Below, piece by piece: positions 38,301 to 44,807 of a stretch of 64,000 nt of DNA. This DNA is from Fragum whitleyi. Taxonomy: Eukaryota > Mollusca > Bivalvia > Cardiida > Cardiidae. The translations under genes were made by a program, and so were the position numbers. The notes under the pieces are model-generated. The model worked only from the letters and a program-made list of their open reading frames with translations, had not been told where the DNA came from and searched no databases. Each line of letters starts with the position of its first letter. Positions within the stretch are counted from its first letter, which is position 1. Location: NCBI GenBank assembly GCA_948146395.1, contig OX411543.1, forward strand, positions 66,599,474-66,663,473, given 5' to 3'.

Positions 38301-38552
38301 ATTATTAAGAATGATTTTGATCGGAATGAGTGTCAATTTCACGATGTTGTTAACTGTACAATATTCTCTTGATTTTCAGAAACCTTTTGTGACAACAAGC
38401 GACAATTTTCAATACACGCCCATCCCAACGGACCATGTACCCGAGTAATATATTGCCTGAACACCGGACCACTTGTTTATGAAATAGACTGTGAACCTGG
38501 ATTCTGTTACGATACCTCAAAGACTACATGTGTTTCGCAAGTTGAAACGTGA
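8319..38552 (+). CDS. VCBP-like type II membrane protein: 2 Ig-like domains plus C-terminal chitin-binding-like module (7 exons)
   Basis: Spliced model: 8319-8366, 21639-21843, 24096-24140, 27220-27402, 29913-30245, 36411-36746, 38380-38552. The total is 1323 nt, giving 440 residues plus a TGA. Every junction is GT-AG; the first intron is phase 0 and the other five are phase 1. Seen in the protein: charged/Ser-rich N-terminus (1-54), a hydrophobic segment (about 55-78) preceded by basic residues, a Thr/Ser/Pro stalk (about 100-160) with N-glycosylation sites, Ig-like 1 (C181, W189, C255), Ig-like 2 (C295, W308, C358) and a Cys-rich end (C387, C403, C409, C421, C426, C434). Without a signal peptide and with positive charge before the membrane segment, it should be type II, with the Ig and chitin-binding parts outside the cell. 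Known: amphioxus and tunicate VCBPs are secreted proteins with two V-type Ig domains and one chitin-binding domain, and act in gut immunity. A similar role here is inference. Extra or alternative exons in the 13-kb first intron cannot be excluded. Confidence 0.75.
8765..9024 (+). mobile_element. SINE-A copy in first intron
   Basis: tRNA-like head with degraded box B, full body, and a CAAT-type tail (TTCAATCGATCAATC). About 400 bp after exon 1 of the VCBP-like gene. Confidence 0.85.
9025..10389. other. First-intron sequence, nothing recognised
   Basis: AT-rich between two SINE copies. Confidence 0.5.
10391..10675 (+). mobile_element. SINE-A copy with best-preserved tRNA-like head
   Basis: The head (about 10391-10467) folds as a tRNA: acceptor GCCGCC with GGCGGC, D arm TAGCGCAGTTAGTAGCGC, anticodon loop CTGTCAA (anticodon GTC, Asp-like) and T arm with GGGTTCGATCCCC. 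It runs on without a break into the ~190-bp body shared with the other copies and ends at a CAAA-rich tail. The shared body marks it as a SINE, not a tRNA gene. This copy is probably young. Confidence 0.9.
10800..11200 (+). repeat. Diverged 225-bp direct duplication
   Basis: 10800-10965 and 11020-11195 match (TGAAATCAACAAATGATAT / TGAATCAACAAATAATATC and TTTTTGCCGAA in each). Confidence 0.6.
11231..13435. other. First-intron sequence, nothing recognised
   Basis: Short chance open frames only (for example 11398-11658, 12675-12932). Confidence 0.5.
13440..13932 (+). mobile_element. Long-TIR MITE-2
   Basis: Arms of about 190 nt (13440-13630 and 13740-13932) are imperfect complements. The outer ends are GGTTCATGTAAAGCGTTTGA and TCAAACACTTTACATGAACC; the inner part includes GCTATAGCGGTATAGCC and its complement. 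The spacer is about 110 bp and there is no coding. Lies in the large first intron. Confidence 0.85.
14127..15180 (+). mobile_element. MITE-3, about 1.05 kb
   Basis: Inverted ends GCTAATGCTTAACATTT (14139) and AAATGTTAAGCATTACCGTG (15140); the right end continues to GCGCGACGTC. The long AT-rich interior is non-coding (open frames in it are chance). Copies at 48725, 32205 (reverse) and 44215 confirm it as a dispersed family. Confidence 0.8.
15500..16425 (+). mobile_element. Mariner-like MITE (15558-16288) inserted in an old SINE-A
   Basis: A roughly 730-bp non-autonomous element has terminal inverted repeats TACGAGGGTTGATCA at 15558 and its complement ending at 16288, with TA at both ends as expected for Tc1/mariner. 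No transposase remains. Right of it, 16289-16425 is the 3' body of a SINE-A (GTTGGAGGTTCGGAAAGGAT to the AAAC tail). Left of it, 15500-15557 weakly matches the adjoining SINE-A part (GTAGATACATGCAAACCTA), so the MITE probably landed in the SINE. Confidence 0.65.
16430..17500. other. First-intron sequence, nothing recognised
   Basis: AT-rich up to the minisatellite. Confidence 0.5.
17505..18285 (+). repeat. GAAGTGTGAAGT minisatellite
   Basis: Dozens of imperfect 7-13-nt units built on GTGTGAAGT/GTCGGAAGT, strongly purine-rich on this strand. A SINE-B 3' segment (17565-17657) is embedded near its left edge. Confidence 0.85.
18286..20904. other. First-intron sequence; only the reverse minisatellite segment at 19222
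   Basis: No coding or other repeat recognised; the open frame at 20471-20752 has no usable splice or domain evidence. Confidence 0.5.
19222..19420 (-). repeat. Reverse-strand segment of the same minisatellite
   Basis: Complementary units (CTTCCAACTTCACA, CACTTCCGGCTTCACAATTC) of the GAAGT-type repeat. Confidence 0.8.
20905..21130 (+). mobile_element. Pearl-like element end fragment
   Basis: Terminal hairpin ACTCCACTGGCC...GCCAGCGGT, GTCCGTCCGT and one core unit (AAATCTTCTCCTCATAAAG, TTTCACAGGAATGTTCC). Related to the element at 27650. Confidence 0.65.
21331..21400 (+). repeat. AAT/GATAAT microsatellite
   Basis: ATAATAATAATTATAATAAT-type tract just upstream of the membrane exon. Confidence 0.85.
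21639..21843 (+). CDS. VCBP-like gene, exon 2: cytoplasmic linker and membrane anchor
   Basis: Acceptor TTTCAG ends at 21638; donor GTATAT starts at 21844. It encodes 68 codons plus one base (phase 0 in, phase 1 out). The first part is Gly/Ser-rich with two cysteines (residues 21 and 27). A basic patch (KLKPQGRVR) follows, then about 24 strongly hydrophobic residues of Val/Ile/Leu/Ala, then a short polar stretch. Basic residues before the hydrophobic span predict the N-terminus inside and the C-terminus outside. A degenerate SINE begins about 30 bp past the donor. Confidence 0.75.
21872..22015 (+). mobile_element. Degenerate SINE-A fragment
   Basis: Weak but collinear match to the head-body junction and body (GGTGACGGCACATATACTTTCCG, ATATCAGGGATCGATTTTC in part, TTGCTCCAGC). 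An old copy starting about 30 bp after the donor of the membrane exon. Confidence 0.5.
22549..22940 (+). repeat. Interspersed repeat R6, copy 1
   Basis: Shares TTCTGATTGGTTTAAAT, CACGTGGGGAAATCC, CAGCGAGTCGACGAAGACCA and GGCAGAAATAA with 27417-27650; an (AAT)n tract at 22563-22590 sits in it. Type unknown. Confidence 0.7.
23139..23311. repeat. Long near-perfect hairpin, ~85-nt arms
   Basis: Left arm 23139-23224 and right arm 23229-23311 are complements with few mismatches; the centre is GCCCTACGGGC. Landmarks are TATAAAGTGCAATTGCCT and its complement. No second copy was seen in the window. Confidence 0.85.
23315..24095. other. Intron 2 remainder
   Basis: Nothing recognised apart from the splice acceptor. 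Confidence 0.5.
24096..24140 (+). CDS. VCBP-like gene, exon 3: 15-codon juxtamembrane mini-exon
   Basis: A 45-nt exon between acceptor TTTTCAG (ends 24095) and donor GTATAT (starts 24141). It completes a Glu codon from exon 2 and reads TPKTLRQYDTEDSA, leaving one base over (phase 1 to phase 1). It is charged and polar, fitting the outer side of the membrane segment. Its small size and symmetric phase mean it could be skipped without breaking frame. It was chosen on splice sites and phase, since it has no recognisable domain. Confidence 0.6.
25343..25640 (+). mobile_element. SINE-B (second tRNA-like SINE family)
   Basis: tRNA-like head at about 25343-25435: D-arm-like CGTTTAGTGGTAAGGAAGG and box B TCGGGATCGAATCCCGACC. 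A body unlike SINE-A follows, containing GTTAACTGCCGACTTGCAA and GTGTGAAGCCGGTTAA, to about 25640. Its 3' part recurs at 17565-17657. Confidence 0.6.
26049..26286 (-). mobile_element. SINE-A copy
   Basis: Reverse copy with full body (GCGGCGGCTGGAGCACC, AATAGTCGGAAAGGATGAG) and recognisable head with box B (GGATCGAACCCGGAACC). Intronic, between exons 3 and 4. Confidence 0.85.
27220..27402 (+). CDS. VCBP-like gene, exon 4: Ser/Thr/Pro-rich stalk
   Basis: Acceptor ATACAG ends at 27219; donor GTAAGT starts at 27403; 183 nt, phase 1 to phase 1. The roughly 60 residues are dominated by Thr and Ser with Pro and Val, have no Cys, and include Asn-X-Ser/Thr sites (NVT, NSS). This is the look of an O-glycosylated mucin-like spacer that lifts the Ig domains away from the membrane. 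A copy of an interspersed repeat starts about 15 bp into the next intron. Confidence 0.75.
27417..27650 (+). repeat. Interspersed repeat R6, copy 2
   Basis: Second copy, starting immediately after the stalk exon donor. Confidence 0.7.
27650..29570 (+). mobile_element. Pearl-like element, two tandem cores
   Basis: Terminal hairpin AGCTCCACTGGAC...GTCAAGCGGAGCT, a CGTC-type microsatellite (27680-27735), about nine units of ~150-170 bp marked by CTTCTCTGAAACT and ATTCCTTCGTTAAATTC (27750-29190), then three ~120-130-bp units marked by CCTACTTTCTTA (29258, 29391, 29508). All in one intron of the VCBP-like gene. Confidence 0.8.
29913..30245 (+). CDS. VCBP-like gene, exon 5: Ig-like domain 1
   Basis: Acceptor TTTTTCAG ends at 29912; donor GTGAGT starts at 30246; 333 nt, phase 1 to phase 1, the classic one-exon-per-Ig-domain arrangement. 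Candidate core residues are C181 (in LTLKC), W189 and C255 (in NFTC); the 73-residue gap between the cysteines is in the range of V-type Ig folds. The W is closer to the first Cys than usual, and an extra Cys (C247) sits near the second core Cys. NVT and NFT are potential glycosylation sites. The Ig call is weaker than for the next exon and rests partly on exon size, phase and position. Confidence 0.65.
30329..30356. repeat. 28-base A tract
   Basis: Uninterrupted poly(A), about 80 bp after the Ig1 exon. Confidence 0.9.
31084..31762 (+). mobile_element. MITE-1 copy interrupted by a SINE-A
   Basis: MITE-1 left part 31084-31300 and right part 31561-31762 flank a SINE-A at 31301-31560. ACGAACCA borders the SINE on both sides (31290 and 31560), a clear target-site duplication. 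The SINE head begins GCCGTCGTCATAGCGCAG. Confidence 0.85.
31301..31560 (+). mobile_element. SINE-A copy nested in MITE-1
   Basis: Head, body and an A-rich tail are all present; the acceptor side of the head has lost about ten bases. Bounded by an 8-bp ACGAACCA duplication. Confidence 0.9.
32205..32560 (-). mobile_element. MITE-3, internal reverse fragment
   Basis: Complement of the central part (AAAATGATAATCATAAATCA, TTATTTTTTCGTATGATCAC). Confidence 0.75.
33005..33240 (+). mobile_element. SINE-C-like tRNA-derived element
   Basis: tRNA-like head with GTCAGTGGATAACACG (box A region) and GGTCGTGAGTTTGAATCCC (box B), running into a body that ends near an A-rich stretch (33210-33225). A single copy in this window, so the family status is inferred from the head only. 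Confidence 0.45.
33401..33490. repeat. 90-bp inverted-repeat mini-element
   Basis: GTGTCAATAAAAAAGTCA at the left and its near complement GACTTTATTGACAC at the right. Confidence 0.6.
33795..34205 (-). mobile_element. Fold-back MITE-4, second copy
   Basis: Same element as at 3870 in reverse orientation. Its hairpin arms (about 33847-33890 and 33897-33940) are less perfect. Confidence 0.7.
34432..34500 (+). repeat. tRNA-like remnant
   Basis: GGTAGCGCAGTTATC resembles box A and GGTTCGAATCTCACACC box B, followed by a T-run. Acceptor pairing is poor. It is more likely a SINE head or pseudo-tRNA than a gene. Confidence 0.35.
34808..35040 (+). repeat. Possible mariner-like end
   Basis: ACGAGGGGTATTCTAGAAAT at 34818 resembles a mariner terminal repeat. 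A second GGGGTATTCTA at 35028 is in the same direction. No transposase was found. Confidence 0.3.
36411..36746 (+). CDS. VCBP-like gene, exon 6: Ig-like domain 2
   Basis: Acceptor TTTCAG ends at 36410; donor GTACAT starts at 36747; 336 nt, phase 1 to phase 1. It shows a canonical Ig pattern: C295 (LISLQC), W308 twelve residues later (VLWKF), a strand resembling STLTFT, then GSDFRCEV with C358. There is one extra Cys (C335) and N-glycosylation motifs (NAS, NST, NGS). The last residues lead into the chitin-binding-like exon. Same exon structure and length as exon 5, so the two probably arose by duplication (inference). Confidence 0.8.
36747..37917. other. Intron 6, left part
   Basis: AT-rich; nothing recognised before MITE-1. 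Confidence 0.5.
37918..38358 (+). mobile_element. MITE-1, intact copy in the last intron of the VCBP-like gene
   Basis: A 441-bp element with near-perfect terminal inverted repeats CAGTTAACAACATCGTGAAA and its complement, flanked by TA on both sides, the mark of Tc1/mariner-type insertion. A central 66-bp fold-back spans 38019-38084. It ends 21 bp before the acceptor of the chitin-binding-like exon. Confidence 0.9.
38380..38552 (+). CDS. VCBP-like gene, exon 7: C-terminal chitin-binding-like (peritrophin-A type) module and stop
   Basis: Acceptor GATTTTCAG ends at 38379; TGA at 38550-38552. Cys spacing is C-X15-C-X5-C-X11-C-X4-C-X7-C. The first three gaps, and the 12 residues from C421 to C434, match the CBM14/peritrophin-A pattern, including a PGF segment after the fourth Cys. 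It departs from the family in that the usual sixth Cys after C434 is absent (the protein ends six residues later), while C426 is extra inside the fourth-fifth loop. The disulfide pattern may therefore differ. Chitin binding is inferred from the family. Confidence 0.7.
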
Positions 38553-38744
38553 TCATTCTCTCAGGATAATATTGGCTAAAGGATTAAAAAATATTTTTGC
38601 CACGGGATACGAGATGGCAGACTCAATATGTTTTTAAAACTACCACAATGACATAGCGTTTCGATTAAATTATATTTTATATATGATATCGATATTATTT
38701 TCTTGATGACATATTTGAAAATTTATAACCTTGCTCTATTCGAA

Positions 38745-38750
38745 AATAAA
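38745..38750 (+). terminator. Poly(A) signal of the VCBP-like gene
   Basis: AATAAA about 190 bp after the stop codon, in AT-rich sequence; the first canonical hexamer seen in the 3' flank. Confidence 0.5.
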
Positions 38751-40624
38751 AATTTCTAGGATTAAACATATCAAGATAATAACATATTATGCTTAACACA
38801 CTGACTGTCCCATCTCGTCCAAATTATAAGTTTTCCATTTAAAGATATATAAGGACTTGATTGGGCAATCAATATGACATAACTATAGACTAGTTAAGCT
38901 GTTCTAATGACATATATAACTTCCTTTTCATTTAAAAAAAATCAAGATGACGATTTTTGGATATTATATTTTTTAAGATAGAGATATCTGTTGTAAATAG
39001 CGATATATTTTCACTAGCACTGCGATCAGGATATAAAAGCGATTTTTTGTATATGGTATCTCACTTTGTACGTTAGCAAAGTTTCGCGTTAACAGTCCAT
39101 CCTGAACGTGGGGCAGTAACCTGCACGTTATCTAATCTATATAACTGTTATTGCTAGTTCGTATTTCGTCACAGAAACATGCAACAATATCAACTATCAC
39201 ACTTACATCTTTAATATGCTTGACAGTTCATGTAATTGACTGGTGAGCATGTTCTAAGTATCAAAATTGAATCGGTTTTTACTGTCATTATGAAACTATC
39301 CCTTGCTTTGGAGATAGGATGAGAACTTTAATAACAGCCTTGAATACTGAAATATTTATAAATATCTACTATGTCCTAAGGACGAATTTCTTTATCTTTT
39401 GACATGAAACAAAGATCCAAACAAATTTTAGAGTTCAGATAAAATTATCTAGGTTCCAAAAAAGCATCCACTTTATTTTTTGTACTTTTTTATCCAAAGA
39501 CGGCACGGGAACGTCCTCTATTTTAACATAAATAACGTCTAATCTATATTTTGATCCCTGGATTAGCATAAAAAAGTTAACATTCGGTTCTTGGATAACC
39601 ATGAAAACCAAATTTTCAAAAGAAAATGTTAAACATCAATATCTCTGGCATTTAAGGGTGAACTTGAAAGTAACCCATGCACATTTGATTATCATTGCGT
39701 GGGAAAATGTTGAATGCAAATGGGTAAATGTAGATCCAATGTCAAGTTTACTCTAAGGCCAAAGGTCAATTTTTTGGTAAAATTTAAATTCAATAGCACA
39801 GGCAATTATAAGTTAATTTTGCATAACTTGTCAAAATTGTATACTACTTCCTACCGATTCGATGTTTCATGGGCAAACTCCATTTCATTAGGCTGAAGTT
39901 CAATGTCACGCTTAAAGGACAAAGGTTAAAATAAGAAAAAAATTACTTAGGCAAATTTCAAAAACGCAATATCAATATCGAATTTAAAATGAATAACTCG
40001 GATGTTCTTTCTCTGTCTAAATGAATTTTTCCATGAGTTGACCTATTATCTCCGGAATGTTGCAAATGCTGATTTTGGTGGGATAAAAGGGGGTCGGCCC
40101 CTAAATGAAGTCACGACGTCACGTGTTTCAACCCCCTTTTTATTACGTTCAAGTAAATGCTTACATTCAGAAGATAAATTACACCAATTATTGTGAGATT
40201 TTAAGAAACTTGATGATTCGCAAAAAGTACTACCGAAAATGTCCTTAGCATCGAAAAGTTAAAACTACAACACAATCTACAATAATAAGCCATCATAAAG
40301 TAAAAAGAGAGTACATGTGGTATTTTACCACGACAAGCTGTTGCAAGATCTTGCGAAAATTTGTACATGGTTTATTCGTTCTGAAATAAATCGCTTTACC
40401 AACTGATCCCCATGGTTACAGCTCACGAGGACAATTCCTTCACTGTGTTAAGAAACCTGCAGGGAATCGTACGACGAAAAACGGTCGACAATCTTTTCTT
40501 AACTTACTTATGAAAGTATTTTAACGGGTTTTAATGACACTAAGCTTAGGATCATACAGTAGCGTTGATTTTCTCATGTCTATTGACGAAATATGTCTAT
40601 AAGACCCGTATCTAGAATTCCGTC
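38751..40624. other. Intergenic, nothing recognised
   Basis: A weak inverted repeat around 40060-40160 (AAAAGGGGGTC and CCCCCTTTTTAT) is the only structure. Confidence 0.5.
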
Positions 40625-40890
40625 CTTCCCTACATAAGCCGTCTCTATAACTTCACCAGATGCCCAATTTTCAATCCCTGTCGGCGGTTCATATCCTTTC
40701 CGACATTTTTCTCCCGCCAATGGGTGGTCAGACGTAAACCTAAGTAGGGTAGGGGCTGGGGGGGGCGAATGCAAGTAATAGTTGTAATGGTGCGAGAAAT
40801 ACCAGGAATCCATTGTATGGTGCTCCAGCCGACGCGATTAAACTAAAGAATCGTTACAAGCGGTGTCAGATTCCATTCAAACAAACAAAT
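40625..40890 (+). mobile_element. SINE-A copy, diverged head
   Basis: Body is clear (CCTTTCCGACATTTTTC, GAGAAATACCAGGAATCCA, GGTGCTCCAGCC) with a G-rich insertion in the middle and an AAAC tail. The tRNA-like head is poorly preserved. Confidence 0.8.
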
Positions 40891-40929
40891 ATTAGACACT
40901 TAAAGTCCGACGTTTCTAATTTTAACAAA

Positions 40930-41965
40930 ATAATTATAATAATAATAATAATAATAAATAAACTAGAAAACCATGAATGGCCTGAGTCGCTCCACAGGCT
41001 TGAAATTCTTGTAATAGCAAATAAAAGTTTTAACTAGATTTTTAGATATTTTGGATTTTCAAAATTTCCACTATATAACATAGAGAAATGACCTCTGCCC
41101 ATAAAAGACAAATTTTTCATCCAATCACAAAAATATTTGGCTGCGTGATAATGGGTCACCCAGGGATCATACCAATAATGTTTGATTGATATCCATCAGT
41201 TATATACTGAGAAAATGATTTTCAAATTTTCCACTATATAACATATAGAGAAATTACCTCTGATCAAAAAATAAATATTTTTCATCCGATAAAAATATTT
41301 TTGGTACATTGAAAAAAGGTCACTTAAGGATAATTCTTGTGAAATTTGGTTGATATCCATTGATTACATTCTGAGAAAATGATTATCAAAGCTTCCGCTA
41401 TATAATATATAGATAAATGACCTCCGCTCATAAATTCCACATTTTCCATCCAATCACATAAATTTTTGGTACACTGATAAAGGGTCACTCATGAATCATT
41501 CCAGTGAAATTTGATGGATATCCATCAATGACATTCTGAGAAAATGATTTTCAAAGTTTCCACTATATAACATATAGAGAAATGACCTCTGCCCATAAAA
41601 TGCATACTTTTTATCCAATCACAGAAATATTTGGTACACTGATAAAGGGTCACTCAAGGATCATTCCAGTGAAATTTGATTGATATCCATCTATTACATT
41701 CTGAGAAAATGATTTTCAAAGTTTCCACTATATAACATATAGAGAAATGACCTCCGCCCATAAAATCCATATTTTTCATCCAATCACAATAGTTTTTTGT
41801 ACACTGATAAGTCACCCAAGGATAATTCATGTAAAATTTAATTGGTATCAATCACTTAGAATCTGAGAAAACTCACTTTTTACCATATTTGGAAATTAGA
41901 CACGCCCATTAAATCCATGAATTTCATTGGATCAAAATTTCTTGAACAACTTTCGGCCAGTGGAG
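40930..41965 (-). mobile_element. Pearl-like element, five 165-bp units
   Basis: CTATATAACATATAGAGAAA anchors at 41071, 41234, 41398, 41563 and 41728 (periods 163-165). Ends with CGGCCAGTGGAGCTAATAAA, the complement of the AGCTCCACTGG terminus seen at 27654, so it is in reverse orientation; its other end is lost at an AAT microsatellite. Confidence 0.75.
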
Positions 41966-41969
41966 CTAA

Positions 41970-42985
41970 TAAATAGGAAAAATAAAAAAAACAATAACCA
42001 TTACTTTGTTACATATATGGGAGAATCAAAATAGATTCTTATTAATCTTGGTATTTCTGAAACCACCAAACTAAATATGAAATTGGACATTTTCACACAT
42101 TAAATGCTATTTCATTGATTTCTTTTTTATGAAATAATATGCCCTGCGTTAAGGATGAAAACGTTAGCGAAGCGCTTCCGAAATGATACCTCGCTTTGCA
42201 CGTATGTGCACGTGCAACGCTGGGTATCATCTCAAAGCGCTCAAGAAACGATTTTAGATCCTAAACACAGAGCTGGTTAGAATATATGTTGATAAAGAGA
42301 TGTTGTTTAGGATTACACTGAAGCAATGTGTAGTGTGACCATGAAGCCATGTAAAATTAAAGAAGTTTGAATTTATTGGGCTAAATTCTCGTTTGTGAAT
42401 TCAGTCTTTGGCTTTAAAGTAAGTTTTTCTGATAAGACTTCAAAATTATTATGGTTGCAGTACTTAATAAACCATCTGAAGACTCAATAATAAACTGTTC
42501 AAAAATTCAAAGAGGTTTCATGCAACAATTGTTGACAAGTGAAATGTTATTTTTTTTTTTAATTTTGGAGACGAAAACAAGCTAGACAATGAAGAAATTG
42601 CTGGTAAAAAACAATTTCTTCTTTTTTAAAAAGTTTTTCTTTTTTCTCAAATGGAATCGAAAAGCGTATCCCTATAAGCGAAAACGGCTGGAACGTCAAA
42701 ATGGTTACATTTGGTTTGTACTACATGTGCGTGTAACTAAAGCTTATGGTCTTATTCTGACACAAATTTGCTCAGGTCAATTTATACGTATATTAGTTGA
42801 ACGTGTAAATAGACTAAAATTTGTTTTGTTTTCTTTATTGTAAATTATAAATTCTACCTCAAAATAAATTGAGACAAGAGAATAAACATTCTTATTTCTT
42901 TAATCCCACCCCATTTCTCTTATATTGATACAAGCTATCGTAAATCTCAACAGCGTACACAAATATACATTATTACTACCGTTCA
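41970..42985. other. Intergenic, only the palindrome at 42145
   Basis: The open frame 42589-42843 is low-complexity and not supported. Confidence 0.5.
42145..42268. repeat. Imperfect palindrome, ~60-nt arms
   Basis: GCGTTAAGGATGAAAACG...ATGATACC pairs with GGTATCAT...TTTTAGATCCTAAACAC; the centre is GCACGTATGTGCACGTGC. Confidence 0.65.
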
Positions 42986-42989
42986 TAAG

Positions 42990-43374
42990 ATCGTTGGGTT
43001 GACACTCATTCCGTTTACTATTCTAAATGATTCGCTTTGCGCACCATTCATTTATTCCAAACACTCATTCAAACAAATAAAATTGCTCCAAAATTTCATT
43101 CAAATCTGGATCAAATCTTTCCATAATTTTATGGCATGTGTGGACTTTTTAAAAGCGTCTGATTAGTTCGTTAAGACCGGCAATTATAACTCGTACATTT
43201 TATTCAAAGGGATTTAGAATATCGATAATTTCGTCTAATTTGAACATAATTTAGCGATATCATTTTACCTCCATTTGATTTCACTCAAGATTCAATCAAC
43301 ACACACATTCCATTTTATTCGGAAATGATTCGGGGATCGTTCAACTTGTCAATTTTTCGATGTTGATAACTGTA
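42990..43374 (-). mobile_element. MITE-1, reverse copy
   Basis: Right end TTGACACTCATTCCG at 43000, the complement of the CAATCAGACGC landmark at about 43155, and left end GATGTTGATAACTGTA at 43359-43374. Confidence 0.8.
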
Positions 43375-43739
43375 CATATACTTTTATTAGTGTGCATTCA
43401 AAATGAAATCGGTCACAAAACGTTGGAGAACTGTGAACACGCTTTGCTCGCGTACTGACGGTTTTAAGCGGGGTTTAATTTCAAAACGCTTACAACAATT
43501 GTTTTTAAATAGATTTATATTTTTGTGTGCGTTTTTTCTAATTAAATCGAGGTACAAGTAAAAGAGTATCGCACTTTTTATTCAAATTGAGCGGAATACA
43601 AGACATTCTCGTATTACCGCGCTTTGTTAAAATTAACGCACTTTTTACAGGCATATTTTTAACATTCTTCACATACAGACCAATAACTTTGCGCTAGTGA
43701 AACCATGCTATACTACTATCGATAGGAAGGAATTTTTGG

Positions 43740-43862
43740 ATCGTTTACAGTAATTTCGGTGCGTTTTGAACTATTTGAATCAGTGTCTGGAATGGTTTAA
43801 TTAAGCGCGAAGCGAGAATTTAGACTGGTTTTGAGTGGGCTGAGTGTTAAATTCAGGAGGAT
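43740..43862 (+). mobile_element. MITE-1, right-end fragment
   Basis: Matches the right third (GGTGCGTTTTGAACTATTTG, GAGTGTTAAATTCA). Confidence 0.6.
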
Positions 43863-44214
43863 CTTCACTTTACATCGATAGGAGAAGATTCCCTTGGATG
43901 TTTCAGTGCAGAGTCAAAATCTTTTCAACGCCGAAATAAGTACGAACATAAATGAGAGTATGGCTATCGTCTGATCAAATTCCTACATTCGCTCTGTGTA
44001 ATGGAGCATCGTCAAATTTAATCATCCCGATATCCGAGCAAGCGATTAATAATTATTTTGGGCGGGGAAATATTTGGGGAATCACACATTGAATTAACTG
44101 TTGAAATTCGGTATTATCTCATTTAATTCAGATATAGACATCTACAATCGATTTATTGAAAAAAGTACAAAATGGAAAAAAAAAGTTAGTCTATTAAGAT
44201 CGGGTTTTTTAACA

Positions 44215-44365
44215 TTATCCATCTCTAAGACGTCGCGCACGCTAATGCTTAACATTTTTTAAAGTCGATTTTGTCATTTAGACGTTATTACACCATTTTT
44301 TTTGGAAGCGCTTCTCATCAATCGCATGCATATCTTTTCATGCTAATTTAAGGTGGGATGATGCA
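44215..44365 (+). mobile_element. MITE-3, left-end fragment
   Basis: Starts GACGTCGCGCACGCTAATGC, giving the complete left terminus that matches the complement of the right end of the other copies. Confidence 0.75.
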
Positions 44366-44807
44366 GTTTCAGGGGGTATCCAAATAACCGCGAAAAAGAT
44401 GTATGTTTTAGACCATACATGTGCAAACATATAGTGGAAAATTCAATATAGCTTTCCACGCATATTTTGGAAATATGAACATTTTCCGAAGCTGGTCATG
44501 TTTTCGAAAATATCAAAGACAACCATTTATTTCGCCGACCAATCACAACATTGATGTGCTACATCAACATGTAATAATAGTTTTAGACATGGAGGACATC
44601 AAAATATAATATAATTTGTAGTAAGAGCAAAACTAACTTACAGATTGAGGTTTAACTTTGAATGCTCCTCAAGAGTAAAAAGTGAACTTTTTTCTTTGGA
44701 AGCAAAAAAAAAAAAAAAAAAGCAAGGACGTAGATTGAATAAAATTGAAATATATATTTTTAGCAAAAGAGATCAATTATAGTACAACTATAAAAAACTA
44801 GAGCTTG

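Noticed and set aside
40050..40160. Functional hairpin around the GGGGG/CCCCC blocks
   Set aside because: Arms match only in short blocks with many gaps; weaker than the other palindromes listed.
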